A stretch of DNA of 6,655 nucleotides from Rhodoferax sp. (GCA_021737905.1 JAIPDA010000135.1:1-6655), one strand, 5' to 3'. Counted from the stretch's first letter, positions 1 through 5,895 are shown. The notes: generated by a model from the letters alone, not told the origin. Numbers and translations: made by a program.

Positions 1-221
1 TCGACGCACAGGCCGGCGTCGTCTGCCAGAGCAGGCAAACCGCTCTGGGCGGCCGCATGACGGGCCTTGGCCAGTGCATTTTCGACAAAGGTGCGAAACG
101 GCTCATCCGCCTCACCAATCCCAAGCTCGGACTGGCGCAGCAGCTCCACGCCCAGCGGCGCCAGCATGGCTTGCAGCTCGGCCAGTTTGCCTTGGTTGTT
201 AGAGGCTAGAACGATTTTCAC
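1..221 (-). CDS. rdgB: RdgB/HAM1-family non-canonical purine NTP pyrophosphatase, N-terminal part
   Basis: Only the first 73 codons are in the window; the gene runs off the left edge. The translation begins (V/M)KIVLASNNQGKLAEL and later contains FVENALAKARHAA and ALADDAGLCV. These are hallmarks of the RdgB/HAM1 (ITPase) family: the N-terminal SNNxGK substrate-binding loop (residues 7-12) and the ADDSG-like motif (here ADDAG, residues 66-70) that carries catalytic and metal-binding acidic residues. The family hydrolyses dITP, dXTP and ITP to monophosphates in the cytoplasm, keeping deaminated purines out of DNA and RNA. The start is a GTG at 221-219, chosen because it puts the SNN motif at the usual distance from the N-terminus; no clear Shine-Dalgarno precedes it. 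It lies 26 bases downstream of the rph stop, so co-transcription with rph is likely, a pairing common in bacteria. Identification is firm, but the C-terminal half cannot be assessed. Confidence 0.93.
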   Translation of the reverse strand, partial: MKIVLASNNQGKLAELQAMLAPLGVELLRQSELGIGEADEPFRTFVENALAKARHAAAQSGLPALADDAGLCV

Positions 222-247
222 AGGGACCAAGCAAGGTAGTGCACGCT

Positions 248-985
248 TCAGGCCACCGCCAGGGCCTTTTTCTGCAAGGCCACCAAATCCCGAATGCCCT
301 GCTCGGCCAGCCCCAGCAAGGCGTCCATTTCAAGCCTTGTAAACGCCACGCCTTCTGCCGTGCCCTGCACTTCCACATAGTGGCCGGCGCCGGTCATCAC
401 CACGTTCATGTCGGTGTCGCAGCCCACGTCTTCGGTGTACTCCAGGTCCAGCAGCGGCGTGCCTTGGACGATGCCGACCGAGATCGCTGCCACATGGTCA
501 AGAATGGGCGACTCGCTGAGCTTGCCCTCAGCCAGCAATTTGTTAACCGCGTCTTGCGCGGCCACAAAAGCGCCGGTGATCGCGGCCGTGCGCGTGCCGC
601 CATCGGCCTGCAGCACGTCGCAGTCCAGGTAAATGGTTCGTTCTCCGAGTTTTTTCAGGTCAAACACAGCCCGCATAGAGCGGCCGATCAGGCGCTGGAT
701 TTCCTGAGTGCGACCGCTTTGCTTGCCGCGCGCAGCCTCGCGGTCGCTGCGGGTATGGGTGGCACGCGGCAGCATGCCGTATTCAGCCGTCACCCAGCCT
801 TCACCGCTGCCGCGTTTGTGGCCGGGCACTTTTTCTTCAACCGAGGCGGTGCACAGCACCTTGGTGTCGCCAAACTCAACCAGCACCGAGCCCTCAGCGT
901 GCACGGTGTAGTGCCGCGTCATGCGCACGGGCCGGAGTTGTTGGGGCTGGCGGCCTGCAGAGCGGGTGAAGGTGGGCTGGGTCAT
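248..985 (-). CDS. rph: Ribonuclease PH (tRNA 3'-end phosphorolytic exoribonuclease)
   Basis: This 245-residue protein is close to the E. coli length of 238. RNase PH removes nucleotides 3' of the CCA end of tRNA precursors by phosphorolysis and also takes part in structured-RNA decay; the active form is a cytoplasmic hexamer. Visible motifs include QLRPV (17-21), HAEGSVLVEFGDTKVLCTAS (29-48), GWVTAEYGMLPRATHTR (63-79), GKQSGRTQEIQRLIGRS (87-103, with the phosphate-binding arginine at 92), LDCDVLQADGGTRTAAITG (120-138) and LDLEYTEDVGCDTDMNVV (179-196, with likely metal ligands D180 and D186). No key residue is missing. The reading frame stays open to an ATG at 1141, but the extra 52 residues resemble nothing in the family and would run into yicC, so the ATG at 985 is preferred. 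No strong Shine-Dalgarno is visible. The gene diverges from yicC and leads into rdgB. Confidence 0.97.
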   Translation of the reverse strand: MTQPTFTRSAGRQPQQLRPVRMTRHYTVHAEGSVLVEFGDTKVLCTASVEEKVPGHKRGSGEGWVTAEYGMLPRATHTRSDREAARGKQSGRTQEIQRLIGRSMRAVFDLKKLGERTIYLDCDVLQADGGTRTAAITGAFVAAQDAVNKLLAEGKLSESPILDHVAAISVGIVQGTPLLDLEYTEDVGCDTDMNVVMTGAGHYVEVQGTAEGVAFTRLEMDALLGLAEQGIRDLVALQKKALAVA

Positions 986-1030
986 GGGAATCCGGAAAAA
1001 TGGATGTAGAAATAAGAGGGTGCGGATGCC

Positions 1031-1060
1031 ATTATCTGCCGGGTACAAGCAGCCTGGCAG
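1031..1060 (-). promoter_or_regulatory. Candidate sigma-70 promoter for rph-rdgB
   Basis: Read on the minus strand, GATAAT (1036-1031) matches the -10 consensus at 5 of 6 positions. CTGCCA (1060-1055) matches the -35 consensus at 4 of 6 with an 18-base spacer. Transcription would start near 1024, giving a leader of about 39 bases to the rph ATG. The -35 hexamer lies inside a short dyad, GCCTGGCAGGC (1052-1062). This is a pattern match only; no plus-strand promoter of similar quality was found for yicC. Confidence 0.45.
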
Positions 1061-1124
1061 GCCAAGTAAACTAGGCTTCATCCGACGCCGGCCTGGTGTG
1101 CGGGTTTCCAAAGAAAATACACCC

Positions 1125-2042
1125 ATGTCAGTCTTCAGCATGACGGGCTACGCCACCGCGCAGTCCAGCGCTCCCAAAGCCGCCGCCAGCGCCGAGGGTG
1201 CGAGCGAGCCCGGTGCGCGGCTGGGCATTGAAATCCGCTCGGTCAACAGCCGTTTCCTGGACCTTTCCTTTCGCTTACCCGACGAATTGCGGCAGGTCGA
1301 ACCGGTTTTGCGCGAGCTCCTGACCGCGCAGCTCAAGCGCGGCAAAGTGGAAATGCGCGTTTGGCTGGAAAGCAGCAACGCCAGCAGTTTGCGGGCACCT
1401 TCGGCGCAAACGCTGCAGCGCTTGGGTTCATTCGAAGACACCATCAAAGCCTGGATGCCCCAAGCAGCCGGCTTGAGCGTGGCCGATGTTTTGCGCATCG
1501 CGGTCAATGAAGACCGAAAACCTCACGATTTTGGCGACGACTTGCTCAAGCTGGCTAAAAAGGCCGTCAAAGAGCTGCTGCAAGCGCGCGAGCGTGAGGG
1601 TGCACGGCTGTCTGCCATGCTCACAGATCGCACAGCGCAGCTGCGCACCCTGTCCAAGCAAGCCGGGACGCTGGTGCCCAAGCTGGTCGAGCAACAAAAA
1701 AATCGTTTCATGGAGCGCTGGCAAGAGGCTATGGCGCTGACCGACAACGCCGCCCTGCCAGAGGCTGCTCAAGACCGGGCGCTGACAGAAGCCACCGCAT
1801 TTGCCATACGCATCGACGTGGCCGAAGAGGTGACCCGCCTGGCCTCGCATCTCGATGAGATAGACCGCCTGCTGGCCAAGGGCGGCGAAGTCGGCAAGCG
1901 CCTGGACTTTTTGATTCAAGAACTGCACCGCGAGGCCAACACCATGGGCTCTAAATCAGCCGCCTTGGAGCTCACCCGTATTTCAGTGGACATGAAAGTG
2001 CTGATTGAGCAAATTCGTGAACAGGTCCAGAACATCGAATAA
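1125..2042 (+). CDS. yicC: YicC/YloC-family endoribonuclease
   Basis: This 305-residue protein is slightly longer than the E. coli homologue (about 287). The N-terminal YicC-like domain shows MSVFSMTGYA (1-10), EIRSVNSRFLDLSFRLPDEL (36-55) and LKRGKVEMRVWLE (70-82). The C-terminal DUF1732 region shows DVAEEVTRLASHLDEID (231-247), GKRLDFLIQELHREANTMGS (257-276) and the conserved end IREQVQNIE (297-305). Family members are reported to be endoribonucleases acting in RNA decay, including of small RNAs, so a cytoplasmic RNA-processing role is likely. The start at 1125 was chosen because it gives the family's MSxxSMTGYA beginning; the frame is open upstream to 921, but that part lies antisense to rph. 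A weak purine tract (AAAGAAAA) is the only possible ribosome site. Residues 13-33 form an Ala/Ser-rich low-complexity stretch where most homologues have a short loop, which accounts for the extra length. It probably heads the yicC-gmk-rpoZ cluster. Confidence 0.94.
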   Translation: MSVFSMTGYATAQSSAPKAAASAEGASEPGARLGIEIRSVNSRFLDLSFRLPDELRQVEPVLRELLTAQLKRGKVEMRVWLESSNASSLRAPSAQTLQRLGSFEDTIKAWMPQAAGLSVADVLRIAVNEDRKPHDFGDDLLKLAKKAVKELLQAREREGARLSAMLTDRTAQLRTLSKQAGTLVPKLVEQQKNRFMERWQEAMALTDNAALPEAAQDRALTEATAFAIRIDVAEEVTRLASHLDEIDRLLAKGGEVGKRLDFLIQELHREANTMGSKSAALELTRISVDMKVLIEQIREQVQNIE

Positions 2043-2123
2043 ACCCGCTTCCCGGCCGCGCCAGCATGGGGCCGGTCAATTGCCAACCCCATTAACCGCT
2101 CTGTACAAACCGCTCTCATTTTT

Positions 2124-2744
2124 ATGGACTATCCAGGAAACCTGTTTGTTGTTGCAGCGCCCAGCGGCGCCGGCAAATCCAGTCTTGTCAAAGCCCTGCT
2201 GGAAATCGACGCCCGCGTGCAGCCTGCGGTCTCCCACACCACGCGGCCGCCGCGCGGACAGGAAAAGCATGGCCGCGAGTATTATTTTTTGTCGGGCGAT
2301 GAATTCGACGGCATGGTCGAGCGCAACAGCTTTCTGGAATGGGCCCATGTGCACGGGCACCGCTACGGCACCTCGCGCCAGGCCATCGAAGAGCGTATGC
2401 AAAACGGCTCTGATGTCATTTTGGAAATTGACTTCCAGGGCGCTATCAATATCAAGAAAATTTTCTCTAATGCTGTGCTGATCTTCATCCTGCCGCCTGG
2501 CTGGGAAGAGCTGCGCTCCCGGCTGCAGCGCCGCGGGGAAGACACGGCCGAGGTCATTGAGTTGCGTCTGAAGAACGCCGCCATCGAGATGGCCCAGGCC
2601 CGGGAATTTGACTTCGTTATAATCAACGAATTGTTCGAGCGTGCGGTTTTCGACCTGAAAACCATTGTTCACGCTCAGCGGCTTAAGTTTTCGGCACAGC
2701 GGCGTGCCCGCGCTGACATCTTCAAAGCCCTGAACATTACTTGA
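2124..2744 (+). CDS. gmk: Guanylate kinase
   Basis: This 206-residue protein matches the E. coli length (207). It phosphorylates GMP and dGMP to GDP and dGDP using ATP, an essential cytoplasmic step that also supplies the substrate pool for (p)ppGpp. The P-loop APSGAGKSS spans residues 12-20. The GMP-binding residues line up with the yeast enzyme at an offset of three: S37, R41 and R44 (in SHTTRPPRG), Y53, E72, T83 (in YGTSR) and D103 (in ILEIDFQGA). The lid region with RLQRRGED follows, and the C-terminal helices end at FKALNIT. The ATG at 2124 gives MDYPGNLFVVAAPSGAGKS, a start common in comamonad homologues. The 81-base gap after yicC has no Shine-Dalgarno close to this ATG, only pyrimidine-rich bases. 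It does contain a GC-rich inverted repeat (2052-2057 with 2070-2075) and a 9-base direct repeat. No sign of damage. Confidence 0.97.
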   Translation: MDYPGNLFVVAAPSGAGKSSLVKALLEIDARVQPAVSHTTRPPRGQEKHGREYYFLSGDEFDGMVERNSFLEWAHVHGHRYGTSRQAIEERMQNGSDVILEIDFQGAINIKKIFSNAVLIFILPPGWEELRSRLQRRGEDTAEVIELRLKNAAIEMAQAREFDFVIINELFERAVFDLKTIVHAQRLKFSAQRRARADIFKALNIT

Positions 2745-2779
2745 AAACCACGCTGCGCCCAGCGCTTTATTGCTTACCC

Positions 2780-2783
2780 GGAG
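2780..2783 (+). promoter_or_regulatory. Shine-Dalgarno sequence of rpoZ
   Basis: GGAG lies six bases before the rpoZ ATG at 2790, an ideal spacing. It is the only well-placed Shine-Dalgarno sequence seen for any start codon in this window, and it fixes the start of this small gene. Confidence 0.75.
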
Positions 2784-2789
2784 ATCATC

Positions 2790-2993
2790 ATGGCCCGCAT
2801 CACAGTTGAAGACTGCCTGGAAAAAATCCCCAACCGTTTCGAACTGGTACTGGCTGCCACCTACCGCGCCCGCATGCTCAGTCAGGGTCATGCCCCCAAG
2901 ATCGAGAGCAAGAACAAGCCTGGCGTGACCGCCCTGCGTGAAATTGCAGCGGGCAAGATCGGTCTGGAGATGCTCAAAAAAGTCCCGCTTTAA
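2790..2993 (+). CDS. rpoZ: DNA-directed RNA polymerase subunit omega
   Basis: This 67-residue protein is shorter than the E. coli subunit (91) but of the usual length for betaproteobacteria, which lack the C-terminal tail. The conserved core is visible: MARITVEDCLEKIPNRFELV (1-20), ATYRARML (23-30), and NKPGVTALREIAAGKIG (42-58). Omega wraps the C-terminal part of the beta-prime subunit, helps RNA polymerase assembly, and in E. coli contributes to a ppGpp-binding site. That fits its position between gmk and spoT. Most homologues have KPTV where this one has KPGV (43-46), a small change. It follows gmk by 45 bases. That gap contains a TTGAAA (2741-2746) that could be a -35 element, but no convincing -10 lies at the right distance, so transcription with gmk is the simpler reading. 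A strong terminator starts 20 bases after the stop. Confidence 0.96.
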   Translation: MARITVEDCLEKIPNRFELVLAATYRARMLSQGHAPKIESKNKPGVTALREIAAGKIGLEMLKKVPL

Positions 2994-3013
2994 GCAGCTG
3001 GACAGCCCCCCCC

Positions 3014-3044
3014 AAAAGCACCGCCTGGCGGTGCTTTTTTCTTT
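3014..3044 (+). terminator. Intrinsic (Rho-independent) terminator after rpoZ
   Basis: Bases 3014-3024 pair with 3028-3038 in an 11-bp perfect stem (core GCACCGC/GCGGTGC with an A-T extension) around a CTG loop. It is followed by a T tract through 3040 and CTTT to 3044. This is the strongest structural signal in the window. It should end most transcripts of the yicC-gmk-rpoZ cluster and separate them from spoT, unless read-through is regulated. A run of eight C residues (3006-3013) sits just before the stem. Confidence 0.9.
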
Positions 3045-3059
3045 GGCGGCAACGCCAAA
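3042..3059 (+). other. Second hairpin with GCAA (GNRA) loop downstream of the terminator
   Basis: TTTGGCG (3042-3048) pairs perfectly with CGCCAAA (3053-3059) around the four-base loop GCAA, a stable GNRA tetraloop. The left arm uses the last T residues of the preceding terminator. No T tract follows on the plus strand. On the minus strand the stem is followed by GAAAAAAGC, so it is not an opposite-strand terminator either. Its role is unknown; it could protect an RNA 3' end or be part of the spoT upstream region. Confidence 0.5.
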
Positions 3060-3094
3060 CAACCCGTGCCAAGCCAGACAGGGCGCGCTCGCGC

Positions 3095-3106
3095 TACATT
3101 TGAGGT
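3095..3106 (+). promoter_or_regulatory. Possible -10 element directly before spoT
   Basis: TACATT (3095-3100) fits TANNNT and matches the -10 consensus at 4 of 6 positions. It ends six bases before the spoT ATG, so transcription could begin at the start codon itself and give a leaderless mRNA. No good -35 lies at the standard distance: CAGACA (3075-3080) is only 14 bases away. Speculative, but some promoter is expected because a terminator separates spoT from rpoZ. Confidence 0.25.
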
Positions 3107-5362
3107 ATGGGCGCCCTGCTTTCTCCTCTATTGGCCAAACCGACGCCGGCTGCTGTCAATGCAGCTGCGGCCAGTTTCGCCGCGCTCACAGCCAAACTCG
3201 ATTACATGAGTGCTGCCGACGTGGACAACGTACGCAGCGCCTACCGCTATGCCGATGAAGCGCATCTGGGCCAGTTGCGCAACAGTGGCGAGCCCTACAT
3301 CACCCACCCGATTGCCGTCGCGCAACAATGCGCAGAATGGAAGCTCGATGCGCAGGCCCTGATGGCGGCGCTGCTGCATGACGCCATAGAAGACTGCGGC
3401 GTGACCAAGCCCGAGCTGATCGAGCGCTTTGGCGCGCCCGTGGCCGAGCTGGTGGACGGTCTGACCAAGCTCGAAAAACTCGAATTCAACACCCGCGAAG
3501 AAAACCAGGCGGAGTCTTTTCGCAAAATGCTGCTGGCCATGGCGCGCGACGTGCGCGTCATTCTGATCAAGCTTGCCGACCGAACCCACAACATGCGCAC
3601 CTTGAGCGATGTGCCGCGTGACAAGTGGGCCCGCATTGCCAGCGAAACCCTGGACATTTACGTCCCCATTGCCCACCGTCTGGGCTTAAACACCACCTAC
3701 CGTGAACTCCAGGACCTGGCATTCCGGCATCTCCACCCTTGGCGCTATGCCGCTTTAGCCAAAGCTTTGACCCGCGCCCGGGGTCGACGCCGTGACGTCA
3801 TCAAGCGCGTACAAGGTGAGCTGGACGAGGCCTTCGAATCAGCCCACATTCCTGTGCGCATTTACGGCCGCGAAAAAACGCTTTATTCGATTTACCGCAA
3901 GATGGACGACAAGCATTTGTCCTTTGCACAGGTCACTGATATTTATGGCTTTCGCATCATCGTGGGCGGGCTGACCGCATGCTACACAGCCATGGGCGTG
4001 TTGCATCAGCTCTACAAACCCATGCCCGGTCGCTTCAAGGACTACATTGCGATTCCGAAAATCAATGGCTACCAGTCGCTGCACACCACTCTGATTGGTC
4101 CCTTTGGCACCAACATCGAGTTTCAAATGCGCACCGAGGCCATGCATGTGGTGGCAGAATCCGGTGTGGCTGCGCATTGGCTTTACAAGGCGACAGATCC
4201 CGACAGCGATGCTTCGCAAAGCCTGGGCACGCAGTGGCTGCAATCACTGCTGGACATACAGCAGGAAACCCGAGATGCGGCTGAGTTCTGGGACCATGTC
4301 AAGATCGACCTGTTTCCCGATGCGGTGTATGTCTTCACGCCCAAAAGCAAGATCATGGCGATGCCGCGCGGCGCAACCATCGTCGACTTTGCCTACGCGA
4401 TTCACAGTGACATCGGCGACCGGGCCGTGGCGGCCAAGATCAATGGTGAGCAAGTGCCCTTGCGCTCCGAACTGCACAACGGTGACGTGATCGAAGTCGT
4501 CACAGGCGCGCTGCCCAACCCCAATCCGGCCTGGCTGGGTTTTGTGCGTACCGGCCGGGCGCGCTCCAAAATCCGGCATCACCTCAAAACCATGGCGCTC
4601 AGCGAGTCGCAGGACCTCGGCGAAAAAATGCTGACTCAAGCGCTGTGCGCCGAAGGCATAGACAAGCTGCCGACTGACGACGAAACCAGCCGTCACTTAT
4701 GGGAAAAAATCCTGCGCTTCAGCGGCAACCGCTCGCGCGCCGACTTGTTGACAGACATAGGTCTGGGCAAGCGCATTGCCAGCATTGTGGCCAAGCGTAT
4801 CGTCAAACTGCTGGTAGAAACAGGGCAGCGTCCAGACGCTCTGCTCATCAGCCGGGCGCGCTTTACGGAGCATGAATCCGTGTCCCAAGGCTCGCTGCTG
4901 ATCGATGGCAGCGAAGGGGCATCGGTTCAGTTGGCCAAGTGCTGCAAACCTATCCCCGGCGACAGCATCATGGGCTACCTGGGCCGAGGTGAAGGTCTGG
5001 TGGTGCACACCGACGACTGTGCCATGGCCAAGCGCTTGGTACACCGGGACAGCGAACGCTTTATCGCTGTTGACTGGTCGGACGAGCCCAGCCGGTCTTT
5101 TGAAACCGGCTTGCTGGTGACCGTCGTCAACGGCAAAGGGGTGTTGGCGCGTGTAGCCGCGGCCATGGCTGCCGCCGAGGCCGACATTACGCAAGTTGAC
5201 ATGGCCCAGGAGTCCACACAGGACGCGGCCGAGTTGCGCTTTGGCGTCTCTGTGCGTGACCGTGTTCACCTGGCAGCCATCATCCGTGGGGTCAAGCGCA
5301 CACCTTCCGTGTTACGCGTGCAAAGGGTCAAACCAGGCATTCAGTCCGGCGGCGCCGGATAA
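3107..5362 (+). CDS. spoT: Bifunctional (p)ppGpp synthetase/hydrolase, SpoT/Rel family
   Basis: This 751-residue long RSH enzyme has the full domain order and controls the stringent-response alarmone. The HD hydrolase domain (about 40-200) keeps the catalytic residues known from the streptococcal Rel structure at an offset of 14: R58, H67, H91-D92, E95-D96, D158 and N162. The synthetase domain (about 245-360) has GREKTLYSIYRKM (254-266), D278 in TDIYGFRIIV, RFKDYIAIPKINGYQSLHT (309-327) and E338 in EFQMRT. The RFKD motif is the RxKD form of bifunctional enzymes, not the ExDD form of RelA. Next come TGS (about 401-466), a helical region, the Cys-containing module with KCCKPIPGD (611-619) and C638, and a C-terminal ACT domain (about 667-740). 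Both activities therefore look intact. The start at 3107 is forced to lie after an in-frame TGA at 3101-3103; GAGG lies only one base before the ATG. The last 22 bases overlap greB, which runs the other way. Confidence 0.97.
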   Translation: MGALLSPLLAKPTPAAVNAAAASFAALTAKLDYMSAADVDNVRSAYRYADEAHLGQLRNSGEPYITHPIAVAQQCAEWKLDAQALMAALLHDAIEDCGVTKPELIERFGAPVAELVDGLTKLEKLEFNTREENQAESFRKMLLAMARDVRVILIKLADRTHNMRTLSDVPRDKWARIASETLDIYVPIAHRLGLNTTYRELQDLAFRHLHPWRYAALAKALTRARGRRRDVIKRVQGELDEAFESAHIPVRIYGREKTLYSIYRKMDDKHLSFAQVTDIYGFRIIVGGLTACYTAMGVLHQLYKPMPGRFKDYIAIPKINGYQSLHTTLIGPFGTNIEFQMRTEAMHVVAESGVAAHWLYKATDPDSDASQSLGTQWLQSLLDIQQETRDAAEFWDHVKIDLFPDAVYVFTPKSKIMAMPRGATIVDFAYAIHSDIGDRAVAAKINGEQVPLRSELHNGDVIEVVTGALPNPNPAWLGFVRTGRARSKIRHHLKTMALSESQDLGEKMLTQALCAEGIDKLPTDDETSRHLWEKILRFSGNRSRADLLTDIGLGKRIASIVAKRIVKLLVETGQRPDALLISRARFTEHESVSQGSLLIDGSEGASVQLAKCCKPIPGDSIMGYLGRGEGLVVHTDDCAMAKRLVHRDSERFIAVDWSDEPSRSFETGLLVTVVNGKGVLARVAAAMAAAEADITQVDMAQESTQDAAELRFGVSVRDRVHLAAIIRGVKRTPSVLRVQRVKPGIQSGGAG

Positions 5363-5895
5363 CGCACTTGCAAAACCTCGAGCAGTTGTACACCCTGCGG
5401 TGTGACCAAGCTGAGTTCATCACCCACGCGGGCCTTGAGCAGGGTTCGGGCCACCGGTGACACCCAGCTGATTTCGCCGGCAGCGCTGTCGGCCTCGTCA
5501 ATGCCCATGATGGTGACGCAGCGCTCGGTCTGCCCGTCAACCAGGTAGACCACCGTGGCGCCAAAGAAAATCTGGTCGCGCCCGTGGTGCACAGACGGAT
5601 CGGTGATCTCGGCAAGTTCAAGGCGCTGGGTCAGGAAACGGATGCGCCGGTCAATCTCGCGCAAACGTTTTTTACCGTAGATGTAGTCGCCGTTTTCAGA
5701 CCGGTCGCCGTTGCTGGCAGCCCAATGAACAATGTCCACGACTTTGGGCCGTTCGGTGTCGATGAGCTCGAACAACTCCGCTTTGAGCCTGGCATACCCG
5801 GCCGGCGTGATGTAGTTGCGCGCGCCTACAGGAAGCGGGGGCAAAGAGGGTGAGTCCTCGTCCGGGTCAGATTCCGCAACGTTAACTTGGCTCAT
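5341..5895 (-). CDS. greB: Transcription elongation factor GreB
   Basis: This 184-residue protein compares with 158 in E. coli. GreB enters the secondary channel of RNA polymerase and stimulates cleavage of backtracked RNA. The N-terminal coiled coil (about 31-100) carries the GreB-type tip NGDRSENGDY (62-71), with D64 and E67 as the catalytic-site acidic residues, followed by the GreB signature YGKKRLREIDRRIRFLTQRL (73-92). GreA would have GDLKENAEY instead. The C-terminal FKBP-like domain (about 108-180) contains IFFGATVVYL and SPVARTLLKARVGDEL. An extra acidic, proline-rich segment of about 24 residues (ESDPDEDSPSLPPLP at 8-22) precedes the normal start. The ATG at 5895 is the only ATG that gives a family-like N-terminus; the frame continues to 6120, but that part is antisense-frame to the upstream kinase gene. 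The gene converges with spoT and overlaps it by 22 bases. It follows the kinase gene by 41 bases. Confidence 0.96.
   Translation of the reverse strand: MSQVNVAESDPDEDSPSLPPLPVGARNYITPAGYARLKAELFELIDTERPKVVDIVHWAASNGDRSENGDYIYGKKRLREIDRRIRFLTQRLELAEITDPSVHHGRDQIFFGATVVYLVDGQTERCVTIMGIDEADSAAGEISWVSPVARTLLKARVGDELSLVTPQGVQLLEVLQVRYPAPPD
5344..5360. other. GC-rich hairpin in the spoT/greB convergent overlap
   Basis: TCCGGC (5345-5350) and GCCGGA (5354-5359) are perfect inverted repeats around GGC, and a G-T pair can extend the stem. The structure lies wholly inside the 22 bases shared by the 3' ends of spoT and greB, so both mRNAs carry it just before their stop codons. Neither strand has a T tract after it, so it is not a canonical intrinsic terminator. 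Confidence 0.45.

Noticed and set aside
239..1009. Plus-strand open frame of 256 codons opposite rph
   Set aside because: It is the antisense shadow of RNase PH, which is identified beyond doubt. The His/Ala-rich translation is typical of such shadows.
986..1141. 52-residue N-terminal extension of rph up to an ATG at 1141
   Set aside because: The extra residues match no RNase PH feature and would overlap the yicC start; the ATG at 985 gives the family-standard N-terminus.
2741..2771. Possible rpoZ promoter with TTGAAA as -35
   Set aside because: The -35 matches 5 of 6, but the best -10-like sequence (TTTATT) needs a 19-base spacer and matches only 4 of 6; too weak to list.
3006..3013. Run of eight C residues before the terminator
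   Set aside because: Noted as a possible slippage or sequencing-error site, but it lies outside any coding sequence and changes no gene call.
2076..3062. Long minus-strand open frame of 328 codons opposite gmk and rpoZ
   Set aside because: It lies entirely antisense to two certain genes, its translation resembles no family, and long antisense frames are expected in GC-rich coding DNA. It also crosses the terminator.
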